This document shows positions 33,761 to 42,857 of a stretch of 64,000 bases of DNA, piece by piece; position 1 is the first letter of the stretch; every line of letters starts with the position of its first letter. Both the position numbers and the translations under genes were made by a program. The notes beneath the pieces were generated by a model that worked only from the letters and a program-made list of their open reading frames with translations, was not told where the DNA came from and did no database searches. Source of the DNA: Streptomyces sp. CB01201 (GTDB lineage Bacteria > Actinomycetota > Actinomycetes > Streptomycetales > Streptomycetaceae); assembly GCF_002803085.1 (NCBI RefSeq), contig NZ_NNBJ01000011.1, positions 337,161-401,160 of the forward strand, in the 5' to 3' direction.

Positions 33761-34306
33761 ATGACGACTGAGCCGGAGCAGCAGATCGGAGTGGGGACGC
33801 AGGACGCGTTCCAGCGCCTGTGGACGCCCCACCGGATGGCCTACATCCAGGGCGAGAACAAGCCGACGGGACCGGAGTCCGGCGACGGATGCCCGTTCTG
33901 CTCGATTCCGGCGAAGTCGGACGAGGACGGCCTGATCATCAAGCGCGGCGAGCACGTGTACGCGGTGCTCAACCTCTACCCGTACAACGGCGGGCACCTG
34001 ATGGTGGTGCCCTACCGTCATGTGGCCGACTACACCGAGCTGGACGAGGCCGAGACGCTGGAGCTCGCCGACCTCACCAAGCGGGCGATGACCGCGCTGC
34101 GCGCCGCCTCCGGTGCCCACGGGTTCAACATCGGGATGAACCAGGGCGCGGTGGCCGGCGCCGGGATCGCCGCCCATCTGCACCAGCACGTGGTGCCGCG
34201 CTGGGGCGGCGACACCAACTTCATGCCGGTCGTCGGCCACACCAAGGTGCTGCCCCAACTCCTCGCGGACACCCGCCAGATGCTGGCCGACGCCTGGCCC
34301 GCGTAG
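33761..34306 (+). CDS. HIT-family hydrolase (Ap4A phosphorylase-like)
   Basis: This protein of about 181 residues has the HIT motif HLHQHVVPRW (about residue 141) and an upstream Cys pair (CPFCSI). It probably cleaves dinucleoside polyphosphates or nucleotidyl conjugates. CATATG is a -10-like hexamer just upstream of the ATG, with no Shine-Dalgarno, so the gene may be leaderless; an in-frame ATG at 33749 is an alternative. It ends three bases from the convergent membrane-protein gene. It lies upstream of pgsA, patA and pimA, as in other actinobacteria where HIT precedes this lipid cluster. Confidence 0.87.
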   Translation: MTTEPEQQIGVGTQDAFQRLWTPHRMAYIQGENKPTGPESGDGCPFCSIPAKSDEDGLIIKRGEHVYAVLNLYPYNGGHLMVVPYRHVADYTELDEAETLELADLTKRAMTALRAASGAHGFNIGMNQGAVAGAGIAAHLHQHVVPRWGGDTNFMPVVGHTKVLPQLLADTRQMLADAWPA

Positions 34307-34309
34307 GCC

Positions 34310-35983
34310 TCACGCGTCGTACAGGTCCGCCTTGCGCGGTGCCGGGTCCTGGACCAGGCCGCTCAGGATCATCGAGCGGTTGGTGAAGCGGTCGGTGTTC
34401 ACTCCGTGCTCGTCGAGCACCTTCATGGCGGCGGAGTGGACCACCCGCAGGACCGGCGTCGCGGCCCGCATCGCGTCGTCGGCCATGAAGCGGTGGCGCC
34501 AGGGCTTGTCGGCCCAGGCGTGCCGCAGCCCGAACGGCTCGGGCAGCGCTATCCGCCCGCCCAGGTGGTCGAGCAGCGGCGGATACCAGGTCAGCGGCGC
34601 GCGGGCGGCGAGCCGCACCACCTCGGTCGCGTCGACCAGGGGCAGCTGGATCGTCTTCTTCTCCCAGAACTTGAAGGTCTTGTCGACCTCCCTGGTCTTG
34701 GGCGACGGCTTGGTCGTGAACAGGGAGTGCACCGGGCCGAGCGCGTGCCCGGTCACCTCGATGCGCAGCGTCTCGTGCAGCACGGTGACGGTGACCATCA
34801 TGGTGATCACCAACTGGCCGTCCCAGAGCGTGAATTGGATGCCCAGGTAGTGGCGGTTGCCGCTGGAGAACTGCTGCTCGTTGCAGATGCGCTGTATCTC
34901 GTGCTGGCGCACCTGGAAGTTGTCGATGTCCTGGCCGCTGGGCCGCGAGACCTCCTTGGCACCCTCGCCGATCGGTGACACCACCCAGTTCTTGATGGAC
35001 GGGGTGGGGAAGCCGCCGGTGTGCAGGGGGCCGCGCTCCAGGAGCTGGAGGCGGTCCTGGATGGCCCGTATGACGTCCCAGCTGCGGAAGCCGTGGATCT
35101 CCTTGCCGGCTTCCTTGGGCTCCAGTTCCTCGGCGAGTTGCCAGCTGCCCCACCGGGTGCCCATCCCGAGTATGCCCTTGGGCCCCGCGTAGAAGACGAC
35201 GTTGCTCTGGTCCTCGGCGGCCAGCTTGACCAGCGACTGGCGCAGCTGCTCCGCGGAGCCGGCCGCCGAGCTCTTGGGCACCGCCTCGGGGATCTTGGCT
35301 CCTATGCCGCCGCCGCCGAGCAGGCTGTCCCAGCGCGAGCGCAGATCGCGCGCGGTCCGCTCGCAGATGACCTTCGCCCAGTACCAGCCGATGACCGGGG
35401 CCACCAGCATCGCGCGCAGATAGAGCGCGAGTATCCCGTGGAAGGGCAGCTTGAGCAGGAAGAGCACGGCGAGCCCGGCCACCGCCACCATCAGGACCGT
35501 GCCGAGCGCGCCGGCCCGCCGGTCCTTGGCGCCGGCCAGGGTGCGGCGCAGCTGGAAGACGGCAAGCCAGAGCAGCATCCCGGGCAGGAAGAGCACCCCG
35601 AAGACGCCCATGACCAGGGTCAGTTTGGTGTCCCGCTCCTTGCGGATGCGGATCGAGGCCAGGCAGTGCTCGACGATGGTGCCGGGCTCGGTGCCGAAGG
35701 ACTGGATGATGCCCTTGCGGGTGGCCCCGAGCATCCGGTTCTGCACGGCCCGCGAGAAGGCCTCGCCGAGATTCGGTTCGAAGAGGGACAGTTTGCCCTT
35801 CGTCACCACCGACTCGTGCCACTCGCCGTTGGCCTTCAGGATGTCCTCGACCGGGCTGTCCCGGTACGCGGCCGAGGCGAGCGCCTGGGTCGCCGCGGTC
35901 TGGCCCGCGGAACCCTGGAGCGGCACCTGCGGCCTGGGCAAGAAGTCGAAGAATGGCTCTTCCGTGGTCACTGCCGCCCCCAT
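34310..35983 (-). CDS. Large membrane protein of unknown function
   Basis: This 557-residue protein has a soluble N-terminal 115 residues, two pairs of hydrophobic segments (LTLVMGVFGVLFLPGMLLWLA and TVLMVAVAGLAVLFLLKL, then HGILALYLRAMLVAPVIGWYW), and a long cytoplasmic C-terminal domain of over 300 residues. That domain includes DQSNVVFYAGPKGILGMGTRWGSW, HLGGRIALPEP and WPRHRFM-like basic patches. I recognise no domain, though the gene is conserved at this site in Streptomyces. It separates HIT from the EF-G-like gene. Confidence 0.7.
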   Translation of the reverse strand: MGAAVTTEEPFFDFLPRPQVPLQGSAGQTAATQALASAAYRDSPVEDILKANGEWHESVVTKGKLSLFEPNLGEAFSRAVQNRMLGATRKGIIQSFGTEPGTIVEHCLASIRIRKERDTKLTLVMGVFGVLFLPGMLLWLAVFQLRRTLAGAKDRRAGALGTVLMVAVAGLAVLFLLKLPFHGILALYLRAMLVAPVIGWYWAKVICERTARDLRSRWDSLLGGGGIGAKIPEAVPKSSAAGSAEQLRQSLVKLAAEDQSNVVFYAGPKGILGMGTRWGSWQLAEELEPKEAGKEIHGFRSWDVIRAIQDRLQLLERGPLHTGGFPTPSIKNWVVSPIGEGAKEVSRPSGQDIDNFQVRQHEIQRICNEQQFSSGNRHYLGIQFTLWDGQLVITMMVTVTVLHETLRIEVTGHALGPVHSLFTTKPSPKTREVDKTFKFWEKKTIQLPLVDATEVVRLAARAPLTWYPPLLDHLGGRIALPEPFGLRHAWADKPWRHRFMADDAMRAATPVLRVVHSAAMKVLDEHGVNTDRFTNRSMILSGLVQDPAPRKADLYDA

Positions 35984-36147
35984 CGCCGCGCGTCCTTGCT
36001 CTGCGGCCCGTTCCCGGTCACCGCTCCCCGCACACCTGCTGAACCGGGACCCCAGCGTATCGGGGACGCGGCCCGCCCGTCAGGGGACATCGCAAGGCCG
36101 CCCATCGCGATCTCCGTGCGATGGGCGGCTTTCTGATGCTCTGTCAA

Positions 36148-38346
36148 CTATCGACCCGCTTCTGCCTGTTCACGCATTTTTTCGGCGATCTGGGGTGGCA
36201 TCGGCTCGTGCCGGGCGTAGCTGCGGCTGAACCGGCCGGTGCCGTGCGAGAGCGACCTGAGGTCCAGGGCGTACCGGCCGATCTCGATCTCCGGGATCTC
36301 GGCCCGCACCAGCGTGCGTCCCGGGCCCGCCTGCTCGGTGCCGACCACCCGGCCGCGCCGCCCGGACAGGTCGCTCATCACCGGGCCCACGTAGTCGTCG
36401 GCCACCAGGACCTGGACCTCGGCGACCGGTTCGAGCAGGTCGATGCGGGCCTCGGCGGCCGCCTCCCGCAGTGCGAGGGCGCCCGCGGTCTGGAAGGCGG
36501 CGTCCGAGGAGTCCACCGAGTGCGCCTTGCCGTCCAGGAGCGTGACCCGCACGTCGACGAGCGGATAGCCCGCGGCGACGCCCCGGGCCGCCTGTGCCCG
36601 TACGCCCTTCTCGACGGACGGGATGAACTGGCGCGGGACCGAGCCGCCGACCACCTTGTCCACGAACTCGATGCCGCTGCCCGGCGGCAGCGGCTCGACG
36701 TCGATCTCGCAGATCGCGAACTGGCCGTGGCCGCCGGACTGTTTGACGTGCCGGCCGCGCCCGGCCGCCTTCGCGCCGAAGGTCTCGCGCAGCGACACCT
36801 TGTGCGGCACGACGTCGACCTGGACGCCGTACCGGCTGCGCAGCCGCTCCAGGGCCACCTCGCGGTGCGCCTCGCCCAGGCACCAGAGCACCAACTGGTG
36901 GGTGTGCGCGTTCTGTTCGAGCCGCATCGTCGGGTCCTCGGCGACCAGCCGCGCCAGCCCCTGCGAGAGCTTGTCCTCGTCGGCCTTGCTGTGTGCCTCG
37001 ATGGCCAGCGGCAGCAGCGGGTCGGGCATGTCCCACGGTGTCATCAGGAGCGGGTCGTCCTTGGCCGACAGGGTGTCCCCGGTCTCGGCCCGCGTCAGCT
37101 TCGCCACGCATGCCAGGTCGCCCGCGACGCACTGGGCGAGGGTGCGCTGCTGTTTGCCGAACGGCGAGGACAGGGCGCCGACGCGCTCGTCGACGTCGTG
37201 GTCCTCGTGGCCGCGGTCCGCCATGCCGTGCCCGGACACGTGCACCGTCTCGTCGGGGCGCAGGGTCCCGGAGAAGACCCGGACCAGGCTGATGCGGCCG
37301 ACGTACGGATCGGACGAGGTCTTGATCACCTCGGCCACCAGCGGGCCGTCCACCGCGCAGGCGGGCGCGGGGCGCGGCTTGCCGTCGGTCGTGGTGAGGT
37401 CGGGAGCGGACCGCTCCAGGGGGGAGGGGAAGCCGCCGGTGACGAGTTCGAGCAGCTCGACGGTGCCCAGGCCCTGTTTGGCGCCGTCGGCGGCCGGGGC
37501 CGCGGCGAGGACGGGATGGAAGGTGCCGCGCGCCACCGCGCGCTCCAGATCGCTCACCAATGACGCGAAATCGATGTCCTCGCCGCCGAGGTAGCGGTCC
37601 ATGAGGGTCTCGTCCTCGCTCTCCGCGATGATCCCCTCGATGAGCCGGTTGCGGGCCTCCTCGATCAGCGGGAGCTGGGCCTCGTCGGGCCCGGTCTCCT
37701 TGCGCTCGCCGGACTGGTAGTCGAACACGCGCTGCGAGAGCAGCCCGATCAGGCCGGTGACCGGCGCATGGCCGTCCGGTCCCGCAGTGCCGTGCACCGG
37801 CAGGTACAGCGGGAGCACCGCGTCGGGGTCGTCGCCGCCGAACGCCTCGGCGCAGATCCCGGTCATGGCGGAGAAGTCGGCGCGCGCCGCCTCCAGATGC
37901 GTGACCACGATGGCCCTCGGCATCCCGACCGCCGCGCACTCGTCCCAGACCATCCGGGTCGAGCCGTCCACGCCGTCGGCGGCCGAGACGACGAAGAGGG
38001 CCGCGTCCGCCGCCCGCAGACCGGCCCTGAGTTCCCCGACGAAGTCGGCGTATCCGGGGGTGTCCAAGATATTGATCTTGAAGCCGCCCCATTCCACCGG
38101 CACCAGCGACAGCTGTACGGAGCGCTGCTGCCGGTGCTCGATGTCGTCGTAGTCGGAGACGGTCCCGCCGTCCTCGACCCGGCCCGCGCGGTTGACGGCG
38201 CCCGCCGCCAGCGCGAGCGCTTCCACCAGCGTGGTCTTCCCGGATCCGCTGTGGCCGACCAGCACCACGTTCCGTACGGATGCGGGGTGGTCGGCCGTCG
38301 TCGCCCTGCCGGCGGCTCCGGGGTGTGCGTTCGCCTTGTCGCCCAT
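36148..38346 (-). CDS. EF-G-like translational GTPase with altered G4 motif
   Basis: This 732-residue protein has the domain order of elongation factor G. G1 GHSGSGKTTLVEAL, G3 DTPGYADFVGELRAGL and domains II-V follow (KQSGGHGQFAICEIDVEP; PSVEKGVRAQAARGVAAGYP). The G4 guanine-specificity motif NKxD is replaced by a VTHLEAARAD segment. This marks the FusA2/EF-G-like group, not the translocase itself. It might be a ribosome-associated factor or a weakly GTP-specific enzyme. It is divergent from pgsA, with 274 bp between the starts. Confidence 0.85.
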   Translation of the reverse strand: MGDKANAHPGAAGRATTADHPASVRNVVLVGHSGSGKTTLVEALALAAGAVNRAGRVEDGGTVSDYDDIEHRQQRSVQLSLVPVEWGGFKINILDTPGYADFVGELRAGLRAADAALFVVSAADGVDGSTRMVWDECAAVGMPRAIVVTHLEAARADFSAMTGICAEAFGGDDPDAVLPLYLPVHGTAGPDGHAPVTGLIGLLSQRVFDYQSGERKETGPDEAQLPLIEEARNRLIEGIIAESEDETLMDRYLGGEDIDFASLVSDLERAVARGTFHPVLAAAPAADGAKQGLGTVELLELVTGGFPSPLERSAPDLTTTDGKPRPAPACAVDGPLVAEVIKTSSDPYVGRISLVRVFSGTLRPDETVHVSGHGMADRGHEDHDVDERVGALSSPFGKQQRTLAQCVAGDLACVAKLTRAETGDTLSAKDDPLLMTPWDMPDPLLPLAIEAHSKADEDKLSQGLARLVAEDPTMRLEQNAHTHQLVLWCLGEAHREVALERLRSRYGVQVDVVPHKVSLRETFGAKAAGRGRHVKQSGGHGQFAICEIDVEPLPPGSGIEFVDKVVGGSVPRQFIPSVEKGVRAQAARGVAAGYPLVDVRVTLLDGKAHSVDSSDAAFQTAGALALREAAAEARIDLLEPVAEVQVLVADDYVGPVMSDLSGRRGRVVGTEQAGPGRTLVRAEIPEIEIGRYALDLRSLSHGTGRFSRSYARHEPMPPQIAEKMREQAEAGR

Positions 38347-38620
38347 GTCCGTTCCTCCCGGTTTCGTGCGCGGTGAGGTGGTGAGGGGGCGCGGACACGC
38401 GGACTCCGCGTGCCGAGAGGCGGCATCTGCGACGCCCGCGGTAATTCGAGCTTTCCACTCCCGTCACGGTGCGTCCATACGTCGTACGGGTCCGCGCGCG
38501 CCAAGTGGCCCGAAGCCCGCCCGGCGGGTGCCCGGCGGTGCGGTGGCGCAGTCGTGGCTACGATGGGTCGGCCGGTGGCCAGCAGGGGCCGCGCGGCCAC
38601 ACCGACCCCTCGGGAAGGCC

Positions 38621-39286
38621 ATGCTGAACAAGTACGCGCGTGCATTCTTCACGCGTGTCCTCACGCCGTTCGCCGCATTTCTGCTCCGCCGCGGAGTGAG
38701 CCCGGACGCGGTGACCCTCATCGGCACGGCCGGAGTGATGGCGGGTGCGCTGGTCTTCTTCCCCCGGGGAGAGTTCTTCTGGGGCACCATCGTCATCACC
38801 CTCTTCGTCTTCTCCGACCTGGTCGACGGCAACATGGCCCGCCAGGCCGGGATCTCCAGCCGCTGGGGTGCGTTCCTCGACTCCACGCTCGACCGGGTCG
38901 CCGACGGCGCGATCTTCGGCGGCTTCGCCCTCTGGTACGCGGGGCAGGGCGACAACAACGTCCTGTGCGCGGTGGCGATCTTCTGCCTGGCCAGCGGCCA
39001 GGTGGTGTCCTACACCAAGGCGCGCGGCGAGGCGATCGGCCTTCCCGTCGCCGTCAACGGCCTGGTCGAGCGCGCCGAGCGGCTCGTCATCTCGCTGGTC
39101 GCGGCCGGCCTCGCCGGACTGCACAACTTCGGGGTGCCGGGCATCCAGGTGCTGCTCCCCATCGCCCTGTGGATCGTCGCCGCCGGCAGCCTCGTCACGC
39201 TGATCCAGCGCGTGGTGACCGTCCGCCGGGAGTCCGCCGAGGCGGATGCCGCCGCCGCGCGGGCGGCCGGCGAGGCGGGCGCATGA
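38621..39286 (+). CDS. pgsA: CDP-alcohol phosphatidyltransferase (phosphatidylinositol phosphate synthase, PgsA type)
   Basis: This 221-residue membrane enzyme carries the CDP-alcohol phosphotransferase signature D-x2-DG-x2-AR-x8-G-x3-D-x3-D, seen as DLVDGNMARQ then RWGAFLDSTLDRVADG. Six helices are expected. Next to PI-mannoside genes it is probably the actinobacterial phosphatidylinositol-phosphate synthase, not the phosphatidylglycerol-phosphate enzyme. AAGG lies just before the ATG. The stop overlaps patA (ATGA). Confidence 0.9.
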   Translation: MLNKYARAFFTRVLTPFAAFLLRRGVSPDAVTLIGTAGVMAGALVFFPRGEFFWGTIVITLFVFSDLVDGNMARQAGISSRWGAFLDSTLDRVADGAIFGGFALWYAGQGDNNVLCAVAIFCLASGQVVSYTKARGEAIGLPVAVNGLVERAERLVISLVAAGLAGLHNFGVPGIQVLLPIALWIVAAGSLVTLIQRVVTVRRESAEADAAAARAAGEAGA

Positions 39287-40179
39287 AGGACAGGCTGACC
39301 GACGCGCTGTACGGCCTTGGCTGGTCCACCGTCAAGAAGCTCCCGGAACCCGTCGCGAACGGGCTCGGCCGGCGCATCGCCGACCAGGTGTGGAAGCGGC
39401 GCGGCAAGAGCGTGCTGCGCCTTGAGTCCAACCTGGCCCGGGTCGTCCCCGACGCCTCGCCCGAGCGGCTCGCGGCCCTCTCCCGGGCGGGCATGCGCTC
39501 CTACATGCGGTACTGGATGGAGTCCTTCCGGCTGCCGTCGTGGAGCAGGGACCGGATGGCGAACGGTTTCGTGCCCGAGGACGTCCACCATCTCGTCGAC
39601 GGGCTCGCCTCCGGGCGGGGCGTCGTCATCGCCCTGCCCCACATGGGCAACTACGACCTCGCGGGCGCCTGGGTCACCACCAAGATGGACACCCCGTTCA
39701 CCACGGTCGCCGAGCGCCTCAAGCCCGAGACGCTGTACGACCGCTTCGTCGCCTACCGCGAGAGCCTCGGCATGGAGGTGCTGCCGCACACCGGCGGCTC
39801 CGCCTTCGGCACGCTGGCCCGGCGGCTGCGTGCGGGCGGCCTGGTCTGCCTGGTCGCCGACCGCGACCTGTCGGCGTCCGGCGTCGAGGTCAAGTTCTTC
39901 GGCGAGACGACCCGGATGCCGGCGGGGCCGGCCATGCTGGCCCAGCAGACCGGCGCGGTGCTCATGCCGGTGACGCTCTGGTACGACGACTCGCCGATCA
40001 TGAAGGGCCGGGTGCACCCGCCCATCGAGGTGCCCGAGACAGGCGACCGGGCCGCCAAGACCTCCTCGATGACCCAGGCGATGGCAGACGCCTTCGCCAC
40101 CGGTATCGCCGACCACCCCGAGGACTGGCACATGCTGCAACGCCTGTGGCTCGCCGACCTGGAGGAGCGCCGGACGTGA
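39283..40179 (+). CDS. patA: Phosphatidylinositol mannoside acyltransferase (PatA-like)
   Basis: This 298-residue member of the LpxL/HtrB-like acyltransferase group has its HX4D-type motif as PHMGNYDLAGAW (about residue 120) and the conserved VADRDLSASGVEVKFFG block. It acylates the mannose of PIM. It is coupled by ATGA to pgsA and by GTGA to pimA, so the three form one translational unit for PIM synthesis. Confidence 0.88.
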   Translation: MKDRLTDALYGLGWSTVKKLPEPVANGLGRRIADQVWKRRGKSVLRLESNLARVVPDASPERLAALSRAGMRSYMRYWMESFRLPSWSRDRMANGFVPEDVHHLVDGLASGRGVVIALPHMGNYDLAGAWVTTKMDTPFTTVAERLKPETLYDRFVAYRESLGMEVLPHTGGSAFGTLARRLRAGGLVCLVADRDLSASGVEVKFFGETTRMPAGPAMLAQQTGAVLMPVTLWYDDSPIMKGRVHPPIEVPETGDRAAKTSSMTQAMADAFATGIADHPEDWHMLQRLWLADLEERRT

Positions 40180-41336
40180 AGATCGGCATCGTCTGCCCGT
40201 ACTCGTGGGACGTCCCGGGCGGGGTCCAGTTCCACATCCGCGACCTGGCGGAGCACCTCATCCGCCTGGGCCACGAGGTGTCGGTGCTCGCCCCCGCCGA
40301 CGACGAGACCCCGCTGCCGCCGTACGTCGTCTCGGCCGGCCGGGCCGTACCCGTCCCGTACAACGGCTCGGTCGCGCGGCTCAACTTCGGGTTCCTCTCG
40401 GCGGCCCGGGTGCGGCGCTGGCTGCACGACGGCACGTTCGACGTGATCCACATCCACGAGCCGGCCTCGCCCTCGCTCGGCCTGCTGTCCTGCTGGGCAG
40501 CGCAGGGGCCCATCGTGGCGACCTTCCACACCTCCAACCCGCGCTCCCGCGCGATGATCGCGGCGTACCCGATCCTCCAGCCCGCCCTGGAGAAGATCAG
40601 CGCGCGCATCGCGGTCAGCGAGTACGCGCGGCGCACGCTCGTGGAGCACCTGGGCGGCGACGCCGTCGTCATCCCCAACGGCGTCGACGTCGACTTCTTC
40701 GCCAAGGCCGAGCCGAAGAAGGAGTGGCAGGGGCAGACCCTGGGCTTCATCGGCCGCATCGACGAGCCCCGCAAGGGCCTGCCGGTCCTGATGAAGGCCC
40801 TCCCCAAGATCCTCGCCGAGCGCCCGGACACCCGGCTCCTCGTGGCCGGCCGCGGCGACGAGGAGGAGGCGGTCGCATCGCTGCCGGCCGAGATGCGCTC
40901 GCGGGTCGAGTTCCTCGGCATGGTCAGCGACGAGGACAAGGCGCGGCTGCTGCGCAGCGTGGACGTGTACGTCGCCCCCAACACCGGCGGTGAGAGCTTC
41001 GGGATCATCCTGGTCGAGGCGCTCTCGGCCGGTGCCGCGGTCCTCGCCAGCGACCTGGACGCCTTCGCGCAGGTCCTGGACCAGGGCGCGGCGGGCGACC
41101 TCTTCGCGAACGAGGACGCCGACGCGCTGGCCTCCGCCGCGGTACGGCTGCTCGCCGACCCGGACCGCCGGGCCGGCCTGAGCGAACGCGGCTCGGCGCA
41201 TGTGCGGCGCTTCGACTGGGCGACGGTCGGCGCGGACATCCTCGCGGTGTACGAGACGGTGACGCACGGCGCGGCGGCGGTGGCGACGGACGAACGCACG
41301 GGATTCCGAGCGCGGTTCGGGCTGGCGCGCGACTGA
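40176..41336 (+). CDS. pimA: GT4 glycosyltransferase, GDP-mannose:phosphatidylinositol alpha-mannosyltransferase (PimA)
   Basis: This 386-residue GT-B enzyme has the N-terminal glycine-rich acceptor loop CPYSWDVPGGVQFHI and the C-terminal donor site with FIGRIDEPRKGL and the E-x7-E type element GGESFGIILVEALSAG. It adds the first mannose to phosphatidylinositol at the inner face of the membrane. The GTG start overlaps patA by four bases. A C/G-rich pentamer repeat follows the stop and then a large tandem array. Confidence 0.92.
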   Translation: MKIGIVCPYSWDVPGGVQFHIRDLAEHLIRLGHEVSVLAPADDETPLPPYVVSAGRAVPVPYNGSVARLNFGFLSAARVRRWLHDGTFDVIHIHEPASPSLGLLSCWAAQGPIVATFHTSNPRSRAMIAAYPILQPALEKISARIAVSEYARRTLVEHLGGDAVVIPNGVDVDFFAKAEPKKEWQGQTLGFIGRIDEPRKGLPVLMKALPKILAERPDTRLLVAGRGDEEEAVASLPAEMRSRVEFLGMVSDEDKARLLRSVDVYVAPNTGGESFGIILVEALSAGAAVLASDLDAFAQVLDQGAAGDLFANEDADALASAAVRLLADPDRRAGLSERGSAHVRRFDWATVGADILAVYETVTHGAAAVATDERTGFRARFGLARD

Positions 41337-41420
41337 CCCCGCCCCGCCCCGCCCCGCACCGCCCCGCGGCGACAGAGGCGGCCTCGCCTGCCGACCTTGC
41401 CGGGGTGTGGTTCGTCGGGG

Positions 41421-41776
41421 GGCGGAGGAGCTGGGCTGCTCGGTCGGGGGTGCGTTCCCCCTCGGGGTGCGGGAGCTGGGCTGGTCGGTCGGGGTGTGTT
41501 TCGCCCGGGGTGGGGGAGCTGGGCTGCTCGGTCGGGGTGCGCTTCGCTGGGGGTGCGGGAGCTGGGCTGTTCTGTCGGGGTGCGCTTCGCTGGGGGTGCG
41601 GGAGCTGGGCTGTCTGTCGGACGTGCCCTTCGCCGGGTGTGCGGCGGCTGGGCTGCTCGGTCGGGGGTGCGTTCCCCCTCGGGGTGCGGGAGCTGGGCTG
41701 GTCGGTCGGGGTGTGTTACGGCCAGGGTGGGGGAGCTGGGCTGTTCTGCGGAGGTGCACTTCGCCGGGGGCGCGGG
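41421..41776. repeat. 43-45 bp tandem repeat array (about 8 units)
   Basis: Units share GGAGCTGGGCTG, TCGGTCGGGGTG and CTTCGC-type segments. The GCTGGGCTG anchor recurs at about 41430, 41475, 41518, 41561, 41604, 41647, 41692 and 41735, that is at steps of 43 or 45 bp. Copies of two slightly different lengths alternate with near-identical blocks (41421-41510 resembles 41641-41725), showing segmental duplication within the array. Confidence 0.9.
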
Positions 41777-41787
41777 GAACTGCGCGA
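41766..41787. repeat. Dispersed palindromic element, solo arm (copy 4), at the end of the tandem array
   Basis: A full left arm (core GGGCGCGGGGAACTGCGCG) occupies the position of the next unit of the 43-45 bp array. It is preceded by the same CTTCGCCGGGG context as the array units. Confidence 0.85.
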
Positions 41788-42039
41788 GACGCGGGCGCGG
41801 TCCGCAGACGTAAGCGGGGTTGCTGGGGCTCTGCCCCCGACCCGGCACGCGCCCTGAGGGCGCTCGTCCTCGGACCTCCCCAAGCTCCCCCAAGGCGTTG
41901 AGGGCCAAGGGGACCAACATGACCGGCGGGGGCGCACCGCGGCGGCCGGCGCCGAGCAGCCGGATGGGCCGGGGTGGGCCGCACGGGCCGCCCTGGCAAG
42001 GCTTCGCCCCGGTAGCCGTGCCCGGTAGCCTTGCGGCCC

Positions 42040-42585
42040 GTGACCGTAACCCTCATCTGGATCGTCGTCGCCCTGGTCGGGATCGGCCTCTACCTCAGCT
42101 GGACCGCCGGCCGGCTCGACCGGCTGCACACCCGCATCGACGCGGCCCGCGCCGCCCTGGACGCCCAACTCCTGCGCCGTGCCTCGGTCACCCAGGAACT
42201 CGCCACCAGCGGGGTGCTCGACCCGGCCGCCTCCATCGTCCTGTATGAGGCCGCGCATGCCGCGCGCCAGGCGGAGGAGGAGCACCGGGAGGTCGCCGAG
42301 AGCGAGCTGAGCCAGGCGCTGCGAGCGGTGTTCGGGGAGCCCGCACAGGTCGACGCCGTACGGGAGGCGCCGGGGGGCGTGGAGGCCGCCGAGGAGCTGG
42401 CGCAGGCCGTGCGCAGGGTGCCGATGGCGCGTCGCTTCCACAACGACGCGGTACGCGCGGCACGGGCGCTGCGCCGGCACCGCACGGTGCGCTGGCTGCG
42501 CCTCGCCGGGCACGCACCCTTCCCGCTCGCGTTCGAGATGGACGACGAGCCGCCGACGGCGCTGGCGGACCGGCCGGGCACCTGA
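42040..42585 (+). CDS. LemA-like membrane-anchored coiled-coil protein
   Basis: This protein of about 181 residues has one N-terminal transmembrane helix (TLIWIVVALVGIGLYLSW) and a long helical domain. Its pattern (DRLHTRIDAARAALDAQLLRR, VPMARRFHNDAVRAARALRR, HAPFPLAFEMDDEPP) resembles the LemA fold, including the RRFxNDAV segment. The function of LemA proteins is unclear. The GTG start has no ribosome-binding site, and TAGCCT lies 14 bp upstream, so a leaderless transcript is likely. Confidence 0.65.
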   Translation: MTVTLIWIVVALVGIGLYLSWTAGRLDRLHTRIDAARAALDAQLLRRASVTQELATSGVLDPAASIVLYEAAHAARQAEEEHREVAESELSQALRAVFGEPAQVDAVREAPGGVEAAEELAQAVRRVPMARRFHNDAVRAARALRRHRTVRWLRLAGHAPFPLAFEMDDEPPTALADRPGT

Positions 42586-42686
42586 TCGCGGGGGCACCGG
42601 CGCGGCCTGCGGTGCTGGGCGGGCGGACCTGGGCGGGCACGGGCGGCCCCCGGGGGACCTGGGCGGGCCGGGCAGGCCCCGGACGG

Positions 42687-42742
42687 ATTGCGGCAGGCCG
42701 GGCAGGCCGAACGGACCGCGGCAGGCCGGGCAGGCCGAACGG
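42687..42742. repeat. 28-bp tandem repeat upstream of pdxS
   Basis: Two adjacent copies of a unit containing GCGGCAGGCCGGGCAGGCCG and ending ACGGACC lie about 120 bp before pdxS. They are probably slippage products of the purine-rich intergenic DNA. I see no coding role. Confidence 0.75.
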
Positions 42743-42857
42743 ACCGGCTGACCGGCGAAAACGATCCACCGGGTACGCATTGGCCCTTGATGTGGACTGC
42801 TCCGCCGGGGTTCTCTCGGGACAGCAGAATCCCTTCTTCGCCCAGTGAGGTCGCTCC

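Larger units (their letters stand above)
41337..42039. other. 703-bp gene-free interval dominated by tandem repeats
   Basis: The interval starts with a run of CCCCG pentamers (41337-41366), continues with a 43-45 bp tandem array, passes through one dispersed palindromic arm, and ends in a promoter region for the LemA-like gene (TAGCCT at 42026). Open frames exist in all three forward frames only because the repeat lacks stops; a period that is not a multiple of three argues against coding. Confidence 0.75.

Noticed and set aside
41397..41901. Open frames of 138-164 codons in all three forward frames over the tandem array
   Set aside because: They exist because the repeat has no stop codons. 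The 43/45-bp period is not a multiple of three, so the frames interchange and no single protein is implied.
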